A stretch of DNA of 64,000 bases from Tolypothrix bouteillei VB521301 (lineage in GTDB: Bacteria > Cyanobacteriota > Cyanobacteriia > Cyanobacteriales > Nostocaceae): the NCBI RefSeq assembly GCF_000760695.4, contig NZ_JHEG04000001.1, forward strand, positions 9,000,935 to 9,064,934, given 5' to 3'. Positions 38,430-46,287 of the stretch are shown here, piece by piece. A program made the position numbers and the translations under genes. The notes beneath the pieces were generated by a model. The model worked only from the letters and a program-made list of their open reading frames with translations. It did not search any database and was not told the DNA's origin. Numbering within the stretch: the stretch's first letter is position 1; each line of letters begins with the position of its first letter.

Positions 38430-38623
38430 GTTCGTCTCAACAATTTAACGGTGAAGAATCTAAGGTTAGAGGCTTGCGTTTGCCAAAACCCGATCCTGCA
38501 AATATTACAGTCTTAACCCCCAACTTACCAAATAAACCTATCCTCCCATGGACTCACTTTGACTCTCCATGGCTAGATAACGAAGTCGAAGAATCAGAAA
38601 AAAGGATAAAGGATAAGGAATAA
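38426..38623 (+). CDS. Small hydrophilic protein coupled to the membrane protein
   Basis: 65 residues starting MSSSQQFNGEESK, with a proline-rich core (LRLPKPDPANITVLTPNLPN) and PWTHFDSPWLDN. The start at 38426 overlaps the upstream stop by 4 bases; a longer in-frame reading would run through the preceding gene and is not used. The last residues (EKRIKDKE) are encoded by GGATAAA-type heptamer repeats, so the C-terminus seems to have been extended or replaced by repeat DNA. No family recognised. Confidence 0.6.
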   Translation: MSSSQQFNGEESKVRGLRLPKPDPANITVLTPNLPNKPILPWTHFDSPWLDNEVEESEKRIKDKE

Positions 38624-38671
38624 AGGATAAAATTTATCCTTTACATTTCATACTTCACACTTCAGCTGACA

Positions 38672-39085
38672 ATGCCACACTATCAAAAACTACTTAGGGT
38701 TTCTACTACTGGGAAATCCTTACACAACATCACCCCTAAAATTGAAGCTATAGTTGCCGAATCAGGAGTTGAGTCAGGTCTGTGTACCTTGTTTTTGCGT
38801 CATACTTCAGCAAGTTTGCTAATTCAAGAAAATGCAGATCCAGATGTACTTAAAGATTTGGCAAACTTTATGGCAAAACTTGTGCCAGAATCAGCTCCTT
38901 ATATCCATGATGCTGAAGGTCCTGATGATATGCCAGCACACATCCGCACAGCTATAACCCATACTTCAGAAAATATACCTATCAATAACGGTCATTTGGT
39001 CTTGGGTACTTGGCAAGGAATTTATGTGTGGGAACACAGACAAAGAAGTCATGTCAGAGAATTAGTTGTTCATATTTTTGGATAG
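38672..39085 (+). CDS. YjbQ / UPF0047 family protein (secondary thiamine-phosphate synthase type)
   Basis: 137 residues, the usual family length. Contains LFLRHTSASLLIQENADP, GPDDMPAHIRT, and LVLGTWQGIYVWEHR, all hallmarks of the YjbQ fold with its His-rich pocket. Members can replace ThiE weakly, hence the name, but the true role is uncertain. Cytoplasmic. Follows heptamer repeats; the Nif3-like gene is next on the same strand. Confidence 0.92.
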   Translation: MPHYQKLLRVSTTGKSLHNITPKIEAIVAESGVESGLCTLFLRHTSASLLIQENADPDVLKDLANFMAKLVPESAPYIHDAEGPDDMPAHIRTAITHTSENIPINNGHLVLGTWQGIYVWEHRQRSHVRELVVHIFG

Positions 39086-39089
39086 TTTA

Positions 39090-39183
39090 GTTTTTGGTTG
39101 TTAGTGGTTAGTTGTTGGTTGTTCTACTAACCACTAACCACTCACTACTAACTACTAATCACTAACTACTAACCAATTGAAAA
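39090..39183. repeat. Heptamer array with inverted halves
   Basis: GTTAGTGGTTAGTTG on the left and AACCACTAACCACTCACTACTAACTAC on the right form a long imperfect hairpin. It separates the YjbQ gene from the Nif3-like gene and could act as a processing or termination signal. Confidence 0.65.
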
Positions 39184-39996
39184 ATGAAAATTACTGAATT
39201 AATAACTTGGTTTGAAGAATGGGCAAATCCAGCTTGGCAAGAAAGTTGGGATAATTGCGGTTGGCAAGTTGAGCCTGGGGTGTTGCAGGAAAACGCCCGA
39301 GTATTGGTGTGTCTAACACCTACTTTAGCGGTCATGCAAGAAGCGCTTGCTTTACGCAATGCGGGTACCCACGTGAATCTGATTTTTGCTCACCATCCCT
39401 TGATTTTTAATCCGCCTAAGTCCCTACGCAGAGGCGATGCTGTCAGTGAAATGGTTCGGTTAGCATTTACTCATAATATTGGGATCTATAGCGCTCATAC
39501 CAACTTTGACCAGGTTGAGGATGGAACGGCTGATGTTTTGGCTCAAATTTTAGACCTCCAGCAAGTTTCTCCTATTGTCACTACCCAATCGAGTTTGGGA
39601 TACGGACGTGTGGGAAATCTCAACTCATCCCTCAGTTTAAAGAATTTACTGATAACAATTCAATCTAAACTTACACCCCCTAATTTGATTTTCTCACCAA
39701 CAGAAGATTTAGAACAACTGATTTCAAGAGTTGCTGTCTTGGGTGGTTCGGGTGCTAGTTTTATTTCGGCAGTTCTTAAAACAGGTGCTCAAGCTTACTT
39801 AACTGCTGATTGTAAGTTTCATCAATTTCAAGAAAGTCGCGATCGCAATCTCATTTTAATTGATGCCGGACACTACGCAACAGAACGCCCTGCATGCGAT
39901 CGTCTAGTACAAAAGTTACAATTCTTAAACGTAGACTGGGTGCAGTTGAGCCATAAAGATGAGGATTTCCGCTTATTTCTTCAATCTACGCCTTAG
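39184..39996 (+). CDS. Nif3-like dinuclear metal center protein
   Basis: 270 residues, typical of the Nif3/YbgI family. Metal ligands are visible in FAHHPLIFNP, in YSAHTNFD, and in IDAGHYATERPACD. Proteins of this family form toroidal hexamers with a two-metal site; some are annotated as GTP cyclohydrolase I type 2-like, but the physiological substrate is not settled. Complete, with starting methionine at the expected place (KITELITWFEEWANP). Confidence 0.92.
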   Translation: MKITELITWFEEWANPAWQESWDNCGWQVEPGVLQENARVLVCLTPTLAVMQEALALRNAGTHVNLIFAHHPLIFNPPKSLRRGDAVSEMVRLAFTHNIGIYSAHTNFDQVEDGTADVLAQILDLQQVSPIVTTQSSLGYGRVGNLNSSLSLKNLLITIQSKLTPPNLIFSPTEDLEQLISRVAVLGGSGASFISAVLKTGAQAYLTADCKFHQFQESRDRNLILIDAGHYATERPACDRLVQKLQFLNVDWVQLSHKDEDFRLFLQSTP

Positions 39997-40393
39997 AAAT
40001 CTGTGTTTCATTTTTTGCAAACTTTAACTGAAATTTACCATCTCTTGAAAAAACAAGAGTGGTCTTTAGTTTATTATCTATAATAAGTATAGAAATCATA
40101 AGTTATTCGTGAAACTCTCTTTTCTCTGTGTCCTCTGCAGTTCAACAGAAATCTATCTCACAAATCAATGACTGGTTGCTCCCTCTACTTTTAAGCTTGG
40201 GTTTTGAATAGTGAATAAATTTTTTTCATGCATAAATAATGGTGCAGTGCTGTGTGCGTATCCCAAGGCTACTCTAGACGTAGTAACATAAAAACAGATA
40301 ATAGCAGTAAAAACTCAGACAAGATAGTATAAATAAATAATTAAAAACTCATAAATCTCACAGGATATGCTGGCAAGAGTGGTGTTCTTTGTG

Positions 40394-40424
40394 TATAATG
40401 ATTTCAATAAAAATAAGGTATAAT
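40394..40424 (+). promoter_or_regulatory. Two consensus TATAAT boxes
   Basis: TATAAT occurs at 40394-40399 and 40419-40424 in the 577-base gap 39997-40573, which otherwise holds no gene. The first has TGGCAA 17 bases upstream, a weak -35. They could drive the small gene at 40574 with a leader of about 150-170 bases. Confidence 0.4.
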
Positions 40425-40449
40425 GAGAATGAATAGAACATACAGTTAG

Positions 40450-40465
40450 TGTGACTTTAATCACA
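40450..40465. promoter_or_regulatory. Perfect CRP-type operator TGTGA-N6-TCACA
   Basis: TGTGACTTTAATCACA is an exact match to the cAMP receptor protein consensus used by cyanobacterial SYCRP1/AnCrpA. It lies about 108 bases before the small gene at 40574 and 26 bases after the second TATAAT box. It could repress those boxes or activate a later start (TATATA at 40493). The window also encodes an adenylate cyclase. Confidence 0.55.
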
Positions 40466-40573
40466 GAAAAAATGCAGAAAAAATCACAAAGATATATAGA
40501 TTTGCATCAAACCAAAGGAAATTAAAAAAAGCCACAGTGGAGGGACGAACTCACCAACATCTACTCCAATCAC

Positions 40574-40795
40574 ATGATCCGCACACTCGTTGAATCTGCT
40601 TTCCAGACTGGATGTCTCAGTGTTGAATCTGAAGGTCTCCTTTACCAGGTGCTAACAGCAAGAAGTTATCAATCAAAAGATTTGATAGCCTTATCAGCGC
40701 TATATGACGCAGTTCGTGTTGGTCAGATTAAACGAGAATCATCTTCACGCAAAGCTATGCCTTTAGAGTTTCTCGTATACAATCCAGTCGGCTAA
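40574..40795 (+). CDS. Small conserved cyanobacterial protein, unknown function
   Basis: 73 residues beginning MIRTLVESAFQTGCLSVESE, then LLYQVLTARSYQSKDLIALS and LYDAVRVGQIKRES. This pattern (a helical N-terminus with TGxLSVxSEGL, ending with GxIKRE) recurs in small cyanobacterial proteins of unknown function. No membrane segment. A CRP-type site and two TATAAT boxes lie upstream, so it may belong to a cAMP regulon. The last dozen residues look less conserved. Confidence 0.7.
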   Translation: MIRTLVESAFQTGCLSVESEGLLYQVLTARSYQSKDLIALSALYDAVRVGQIKRESSSRKAMPLEFLVYNPVG

Positions 40796-40989
40796 TTTTG
40801 CCTGAAAGATGAGTTGGTGGTGAATGGTTGAGAATAGGAAACACGATTCGGATTGGGTAGCAAGTAAAAAAAAAGAACTATTCAATATGTTGTTTGGTGA
40901 AAAGACGTGAAGGTCACAAGAGAATAAGCTAAGATCGAGTATATAGGGGTAAAAGTAAAGCAAAGTCCCTAGAGTTACTAAGGATGCCA

Positions 40990-41127
40990 ATGATTACAAG
41001 TGGGCAACTAAAGCAACCGCAATTACCTTTTGTTGTGGAGTATATTTTATTACATAATGGTAAAGAGGGCTCACCGGAGTCTTTTAATCCGGTCGGGGTA
41101 AATCCGGAATTATGTGACTTCATTTGA
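40990..41127 (+). CDS. Candidate 45-residue ORF
   Basis: ATG at 40990 with AAGGA five bases upstream and an open frame to TGA at 41125. The product begins MITSGQLKQPQLPF and ends PVGVNPELCDFI; no family recognised. It lies in the 566-base gap 40796-41361. An RBS and sensible composition favour it, but there is no other support. The remaining parts of the gap hold only short repeats and a weak GACGCC/GGCGTC hairpin near 41256-41302. Confidence 0.35.
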   Translation: MITSGQLKQPQLPFVVEYILLHNGKEGSPESFNPVGVNPELCDFI

Positions 41128-41361
41128 AGTAAACATTTTTTGAATCACCCCGACTAGGATTGAGTTTAGCTGGTACAGTTACAGCAAACTTTATGACCCA
41201 AAAAAGCCCACATAGCTAAAAAACTACAAATCAGCCTTTGGCTTGGGTCAGGACAGACGCCTCAATTGGGAACGTTGTACGAACCTAAAGAAGGCGTCAC
41301 ACACTCGGGAAAACCCAAATGTTGACAGATTTAACTAGATTTAAAAAGGCAGAAGCAATAG

Positions 41362-41673
41362 ATGCTACACCGCAAGATTTATCAGCTTTGTTGCGATGGG
41401 CGGGAGGTATGCGTGTTCTTGCGGGACCAGCAACGCTGGATTGAACGCGCCCGTATCATCGATATTGAGGGAGATTTAGTCACCCTCCGTTATGAAACAG
41501 AAGAAGAAGACGAAGTATGCTCTTGGGAAGAAATGGTTCGCCTTGAAAGCATTGGTGCTGTCACTCAAAAACTAGCATCAGTCCCCCGTGGCAATGTCGA
41601 ACCTCTTTTAACAGAAGACTGTCCTGAAGCAGAACGCATCCGCAATCGCTTTACTGATTCAAATCCAGATTAG
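41362..41673 (+). CDS. DUF6679-like cyanobacterial protein
   Basis: 103 residues. Compact beta-rich domain: MLHRKIYQLCCDGREV, IERARIIDIEGDLVTLRYET, then the acidic stretch EEEDEVCSWEEMVRLESIGAV. I recognise it as a highly conserved cyanobacterial family (DUF6679 as I recall). The fold looks like a small barrel (SH3/Sm-like), but no function is known. It converges on the MBL-fold gene, and a 20-bp hairpin sits between them. Confidence 0.75.
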   Translation: MLHRKIYQLCCDGREVCVFLRDQQRWIERARIIDIEGDLVTLRYETEEEDEVCSWEEMVRLESIGAVTQKLASVPRGNVEPLLTEDCPEAERIRNRFTDSNPD

Positions 41674-41698
41674 CTAATGGCTAATAGCTAATAGCTAA

Positions 41699-41754
41699 TG
41701 GTTAAGAGCTAATTGCTAATGGATTTTTAGCAATTAGCAATTAGCTCTTAACCA
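41699..41754. terminator. 20-bp perfect hairpin between convergent genes
   Basis: Arms TGGTTAAGAGCTAATTGCTA (41699-41718) and its exact complement (41735-41754), loop 16 bases, made of AGCTAAT-type heptamers. The right arm contains the stop codon of the MBL-fold gene. It may terminate transcription in both directions. Confidence 0.6.
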
Positions 41755-43412
41755 TCATTATTTCGTTCAAAGGCAGGGCAATAACCTTCAAGAGTTACCT
41801 TGAAGTTGTATAACGGGGACGAGGGGTTCCAACACCTTTGTCCCCTTTGGTGTCGGCATGTACCGCAACAGTCTACATCAGACCATGCAGGACGATCGCT
41901 ATTTTGATTGAGAAGTTCTCTTTGTGTTAGCCCCCGCAACACAAGTTCTTCTCCTTGCCAACGGGCTTCGATTAAACCCGTGTCGGCAAATTGTCGCCAA
42001 CGAGGATCGGCTGCGATCGCATCGGGAAGGGTTATGGTAACAACAGATGCTAGTTCAGTCAGTTCGCCTTCATAATTGGTTTCTGGAGGTGCAGGTTGTA
42101 AAAAAGTTTCGCCAATGGGTAACTCTACCAAAATTCCTGCATTTGGCGAATGGAGATGGTATCGGTTTTGTAACTCTTCTAAACTGGTCAAATCAGCTAG
42201 GTATGCGGTGGAACCGTGGACAAAAACAACGTGTTGGGGTCGCAAATTGTGAATGAGTTGGGTCGTACCGGGACCATCACTGTGTTGGGCGAGCAGGTAA
42301 GTTTCTATATTGGTGATTTCGGCGAATCTGTTATCTATTTTTATGTTGGCTTTTTCTGGAAATAGAGTTAACCAAGGACCTGTTCCTGGAACGCAGTACT
42401 CGTGTAAATCGGCATCAGCGTCAGTCAGGATAATACAAGGTAACTGACCGATCTCAGAACGCTGTTCGGATCGCACTCGGCGCACGCGAGGACGTATTCG
42501 TTCATCCCAAAACAGTGGTTGATGGCGAGCAAAGTTTTGGACTGAGGCTGGAAAATACGGTAGAAGTTCCAGGTAAGCATCACATCCAAGAGCGACAGTG
42601 CCATCAACCCAAATATCTAAATCCCGTCCCGTAAAATGGTGGTGGCTGCGTAGAAGCATGAGCAATTCTTGACCCAATCCCAAGGTAGAGGTTGGTAGAA
42701 TTACGGAATGACGATCTGCGATCGCTCGGTTGATTCTTTCGGCTAGTTGGTTCTCTTGGCTGCGGCGGTGAGGATGGCGGGAAGTTCCGTAACTTCCTTC
42801 AACAATGAGGACATCTAACTCCAAACCCCGCAATTCCTCCAAACGCAAACCTTCGACCAAGCGGGAGTTAGATAGGAAAAAATCTCCCGTGTACAAAAGT
42901 TTGTAGGAACGTTCTGCCGTTGTATACGTCAGAAGAATTGCTACAGCTCCAGGGAGATGACCGGCAGGAAACAATTCTGCTACCAAACCATCTTTAAATT
43001 CCACAGGTGAGCGTAGGGGTAATGCCTGACAAAAAGATGGGGTATCCTCAAAATCTTGGTCTAGCCAACTTAGGGGTAGTAATTTACTAGTGACTTCGCT
43101 GGCGTATATCGGTAAAAGTGGAAATGTTTTATGAAGTGACAACAACCCCCTCGTATGGTCTGGATGGGCGTGAGTGACGAGTACTAAATCTGCTGGTAGC
43201 GGTGTGCTTCCCCGACGCGCTGATTTTTTCAACGATTTTGCCAGGGGAGAGATATCCGTCAAGCCACAATCCAGCAGAATGCGGTGCGGTCCCATCCGCA
43301 CCAACAAGCAAACACCTTCGTTATCATGATGGACACCATAAGACAAACACTCTAACTCACTCGCTGTACCCCTTGTATCCACCCCAGAGGATAGTGATAG
43401 GCGATCGCTCAT
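41748..43412 (-). CDS. MBL-fold metallo-hydrolase, beta-CASP-like, with C-terminal Cys cluster
   Basis: 554 residues. Metallo-beta-lactamase fold with THAHPDHTRG (HxHxDH), an LLYTGDFF metal ligand, and IVEGSYGTSRHPHR, the start of a beta-CASP-like insert as in CPSF/RNase J-type nucleases. HGST near 400 provides a later His. The C-terminal 60 residues carry four or more cysteines (DCCGTCRHQRGQRC and YCPAF), likely a zinc or Fe-S site. Could process RNA or DNA; substrate unknown. Very strong RBS AGGGGAGG 5 bases before ATG, which may be masked by a leader structure. Confidence 0.8.
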   Translation of the reverse strand: MSDRLSLSSGVDTRGTASELECLSYGVHHDNEGVCLLVRMGPHRILLDCGLTDISPLAKSLKKSARRGSTPLPADLVLVTHAHPDHTRGLLSLHKTFPLLPIYASEVTSKLLPLSWLDQDFEDTPSFCQALPLRSPVEFKDGLVAELFPAGHLPGAVAILLTYTTAERSYKLLYTGDFFLSNSRLVEGLRLEELRGLELDVLIVEGSYGTSRHPHRRSQENQLAERINRAIADRHSVILPTSTLGLGQELLMLLRSHHHFTGRDLDIWVDGTVALGCDAYLELLPYFPASVQNFARHQPLFWDERIRPRVRRVRSEQRSEIGQLPCIILTDADADLHEYCVPGTGPWLTLFPEKANIKIDNRFAEITNIETYLLAQHSDGPGTTQLIHNLRPQHVVFVHGSTAYLADLTSLEELQNRYHLHSPNAGILVELPIGETFLQPAPPETNYEGELTELASVVTITLPDAIAADPRWRQFADTGLIEARWQGEELVLRGLTQRELLNQNSDRPAWSDVDCCGTCRHQRGQRCWNPSSPLYNFKVTLEGYCPAFERNNDG

Positions 43413-43417
43413 TTTTG

Positions 43418-43565
43418 CCTCCCCTCTAATTTCATGTTTTTAGCCAATCGCCAAAAGCCAAATTTGTAGGGGAGGACACTTGCATGGGCTGAGAACCAAA
43501 GTAAAGTGTTTGTTCCGGACAGAAACTGTGGAAGGTAAATCCATCCACAGAGAGCCCCTTGCAAG
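43418..43565 (-). promoter_or_regulatory. Structured 5' leader, candidate riboswitch-like element
   Basis: On the minus strand upstream of the MBL-fold gene. P1 pairs 43479-43484 + 43486-43490 with 43560-43565 + 43553-43557 (11 bp with an internal loop). Within it are P2 (43505-43513 with 43519-43527, 8 of 9 paired) and P3 (43526-43532 with 43544-43550, 7 bp). P2 and P3 share two bases. After this three-way junction comes CCTCCCCT (43475-43468), which complements the RBS AGGGGAGG (43425-43418) exactly. No known riboswitch consensus was recognised. Confidence 0.45.
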
Positions 43566-43717
43566 CTCAGTTAGACATCCCCATCGCATTGAAATGGCTT
43601 TTACTTGCCTATAGAGTCTATACCAAACTTGCCCTGGGTTTAAAAAAAGTCGGTAATGAAACTTAATCAAATTTTAAGCTTAAGATGGTGAGCGATTGCA
43701 TTAAGGTGATGGTCAAA

Positions 43718-43840
43718 TTAATGAGCAGAACCGTTGCCATGATAGTTATCTGAGTCATAGAATCCGTTCTTCGTACCAAAGATCAAGCACGAAATTGTGA
43801 AAATGACTGTTAAAGCAACTAAAATCAGCTTGACATCCAT
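43718..43840 (-). CDS. ndhP: NdhP-like NDH-1 small subunit (40 residues)
   Basis: A 40-residue protein read on the minus strand: MDVKLILVALTVIFTIS, one membrane helix (about 5-22), then FGTKNGFYDSDNYHGNGSAH. The length, single N-terminal helix and the GTKNGFYDSDxYHGNG tail match what I know of NdhP, a small subunit of the cyanobacterial NDH-1 complex used in cyclic electron flow. GAGGG lies 10 bases upstream of the ATG. It is too short for ordinary ORF filters. Neighbours are not ndh genes. If not NdhP, it is still a well-formed conserved-type thylakoid peptide. Confidence 0.65.
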   Translation of the reverse strand: MDVKLILVALTVIFTISCLIFGTKNGFYDSDNYHGNGSAH

Positions 43841-43946
43841 ATGTTTGTTACCCTCTACTCTAAAGACTTTCTGATTCTAATAGTAGCGATTCCTGCTTTT
43901 AGAAAAATCCCCTGAAAGTCTTTACTATGTTGGGGACAATTCAGCA

Positions 43947-44070
43947 ATGAGTAAATCTACCCCAAATCTTATTATTTTAGGTTTTTTGGGTGATGCTGTC
44001 TACTGTTTGAATACCGCTAGGCTGTGCGAGGAGCAGGGCGAATCAATTTGCCTCTACACAAACAAAGTCC
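43947..44070 (+). pseudogene. Gene remnant interrupted by a repeat element
   Basis: The frame opens with MSKSTPNLIILGFLGDAVYC and runs about 41 plausible residues to LYTNKV, then passes into GC-rich palindromic repeat DNA, giving a low-complexity Pro/Gly/Arg tail to 44303. The first part looks like a true N-terminus; the rest is repeat-encoded. The parent family was not recognised. Confidence 0.45.
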
Positions 44071-44074
44071 CTCC

Positions 44075-44215
44075 CTTGTTCGCCAGTCCCGGTGGTCGCG
44101 GGAAACCCGCCGGAGCGGGCTGGACTCACCACCTGCGTGGACTTCATACAATACTCGTTCCGGTGGCTCCACCTGGGAATGCACATCTAGAGTCTCCGCC
44201 TCCCGCGATCGATAT
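44075..44215. repeat. MITE-like element fragment
   Basis: Contains TCGCGGGAAACCCGCC, GGACTCACC and CGTTCCGGTGGCTCC, modules shared with the element at 26398-26657. It lacks the complete terminal inverted repeat pair, so it is a rearranged or partial copy. Confidence 0.6.
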
Positions 44216-44312
44216 GCTATGCAAGACAGGCGAACGCATTTCCGTTCAAAGTTCCGAATTATTACTTATAATCACTGAGATAAATGATGGAAATAATACG
44301 TAAAATATTCTC

Positions 44313-45230
44313 ATGCCGCAACCTGCTGATATCAGCACCAAGAAACTGATAAGCCTTGCATCGGACAACTGGGTCAAATGGGTGACTCAACTCCCCAACG
44401 TTGAAGTCAAAGAGATGATTAACTCAGAGTTTCAATGGATTAGCCGTGAAAATGATGTTTTAATCCGCGTTCAAAACCCTGAATACGGAGAATTTCTCGT
44501 GCTTAATGAGTTACAATTGCGCTACAAAACAAATCTGCCCAAACGAATGCGGGCTTATGCAGCGTTAGCCGAAGAAAAATACGATCTTCCTACATATCCG
44601 GTACTTATTAACATTCTTAAAGAAGGTGATCTGACAATTCCCACAAGCTTTCAATCCAACTTTGCAGGTTTACAAGCACGACAAGATTATCGGGTAATTA
44701 ATCTTTGGGAGGTGGATGTTGAAATCGTGTTTCAACAATCCTTGGCGTCGTTATTGCCATTTGTACCCATTCTCAAAGGTGGTGCAGAACAATCTACCAT
44801 ACAAAAAGCTTTGCAAATTCTGCGTACTGACGAACAGTTAAGTCAGTTAGAAACGGTTTTAGCGTTTTTTGCTAGCTTTGTATTAGATACTGCTTTAGTA
44901 CAACAAATCATGAGGTGGGATATGGCAGTTTTGAGAGAGTCTCCTTGGTATCAGGAAATATTAAAAGAGGGAGAAGCACGCGGTGAAGCACGCGGCGAAG
45001 CACGCGGTGAAGCACGCGGTGAAGCACGCGGTGAAGCACGCGGTGAAGCACGAGGACGGCGAGAGGAGAGGTTATCAAGCATTGAAATGCTTTTAGAAAT
45101 GAAATTTGGCACACAAGCATTACAGTTAATGCCAGAAATTTCTCAAATTACCGATCTAGAGCAGTTGAAGACCATTCAGCAAGCTATAAAAACTGTCAAT
45201 AACCCAGATGAATTGCGCCAATTGTTCTGA
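44313..45230 (+). CDS. Rpn/DUF4351-type PD-(D/E)XK nuclease-like protein
   Basis: 305 residues. The N-terminal nuclease-like core includes VLIRVQNPEYGEFLVLNELQ with the NELQ motif, and YPVLINILKEG. A run of seven EARG tetrapeptides (about 222-249) encoded by 12-base repeats (GAAGCACGCGGT) forms a charged helix before a C-terminal DUF4351-like segment (SIEMLLEMKFG, QLKTIQQAIKT). Family members are recombination-promoting nuclease or transposase-like. The 3' half is tandemly duplicated downstream, and a 5' fragment lies at 45961, so the locus is unstable. Confidence 0.75.
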   Translation: MPQPADISTKKLISLASDNWVKWVTQLPNVEVKEMINSEFQWISRENDVLIRVQNPEYGEFLVLNELQLRYKTNLPKRMRAYAALAEEKYDLPTYPVLINILKEGDLTIPTSFQSNFAGLQARQDYRVINLWEVDVEIVFQQSLASLLPFVPILKGGAEQSTIQKALQILRTDEQLSQLETVLAFFASFVLDTALVQQIMRWDMAVLRESPWYQEILKEGEARGEARGEARGEARGEARGEARGEARGRREERLSSIEMLLEMKFGTQALQLMPEISQITDLEQLKTIQQAIKTVNNPDELRQLF

Positions 45231-45252
45231 AGCTTTACAAAAATTGGTAGCC

Positions 45253-45656
45253 ATAAGCTTTGCGAATTCTGCGTACTGACGAACAGTTACGTCAGTTAAA
45301 GACGGTTTTAGCGTTTTTTGCTAGTTTTTGTATTAGATACTGCTTCAGTACAACAAATCATGAGGTGGGATATGGTAGTTTTGAGAGAGTCTCCTTGGTA
45401 TCAGGAAATATTAAAAGAGGGAGAAGCACGCGGCGAAGCACGTGGCGAAGCACGCGGTGAAGCACGCGGTGAAGAACGAGGACGGCGAGAGGAGAGGTTA
45501 TCAAGCATTGAAATGCTTCTGGAAATGAAATTTGGTACACAAGCATTACAGTTAATGCCAGAAATTTCTCAAATTACCAATCTAGAGCAGTTAAAAACCA
45601 TTCAGCAAGCTATAAAAACTGTCAATAACCCAGAGGAATTGCGCCAGTTGTTCTAA
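45253..45656 (+). pseudogene. Tandem partial duplicate of the Rpn-type gene 3' half
   Basis: Matches 44803-45230 closely, starting at ILRTDEQLRQLKTVLAFFAS. One extra base near 45328 (TAGTTTTTG against TAGCTTTG) shifts the frame; the remainder reads on to ELRQLF. It has four repeat tetrapeptides (three EARG, one EERG) where the parent has seven. The flanking AAGCTTT...GCCAT is also duplicated, showing a direct tandem copy. No start codon of its own is convincing. Confidence 0.8.
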
Positions 45657-45960
45657 GCTTTTACAGAAATAGGGAGCCATTTAAATGATGTGAGTTGTTC
45701 CACCTCCAATACGACTCGGATAAGCAGACATTAGAACCCCGGTTTTTTGAAGCAACCGGGGCTGTGACACAACAAAGCGATCGCATTTCCGGTAAAACTT
45801 TCGATTTCTTACGTGCGATTCCTAAGATAATTGATTATAGCGGTTTTCACTTGAGTGAAGTACAGATTTATCCGCGTTGGTCTGCTACAGGCTGCGGTTT
45901 CATAACTTTTTTATGTATTGCTCCCAATTGAAAACTGCGATAAATTAATGCACAATTTTC

Positions 45961-46080
45961 ATGCCTGCCGCAATTACTGATATTATCACCAAGAAACTGA
46001 TAGCTTTGCAAACCGCGATCGCACGTGAATGCAGTTACTCATTCAAGTCTGAACGAATGTTCAAGGTTGTTGGAAATTAG
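45961..46080 (+). pseudogene. N-terminal fragment of an Rpn-type gene
   Basis: A 39-codon frame begins MPAAITDIITKKLIAL, similar to MPQPADISTKKLISL of the gene at 44313, then ends at TAG. It is a third fragment of the same family. The surrounding 45657-46287 gap also has a CCCCGGTT...AACCGGGG hairpin near 45738-45765 and no complete gene. Confidence 0.6.
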
Positions 46081-46287
46081 CTCGCAGAGTGTGTAGAATT
46101 TCTTGAGATAATCGTGGTAATTTCTACTATAATCTTGGATGATTTAGACCCGGTTCCGACGGCTTTATAATTCTTTATATTTTACTCTTTTCTTCTCTTT
46201 TTTCGCGTTTTGCGAAGACAGCGCTACTACGAACAGAATAAAGATACTTTATACATAATAGTGTTTTTTTCTTTCCCACTACTTACC

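Noticed and set aside
39086..39183. CRISPR array, because of short repeated units
   Set aside because: Units are 7-base tandem heptamers without unique spacers; there are no cas genes.
43440..43670. 76-residue minus-strand frame upstream of the MBL-fold gene
   Set aside because: No RBS or family resemblance; the stretch is better explained by the paired RNA structure. This remains a caveat for the riboswitch-like call.
45695..45931. 78-residue plus-strand frame with TTG start
   Set aside because: Contains a palindromic CCCCGGTT/AACCGGGG repeat, lacks an RBS, and shows no recognisable domain.
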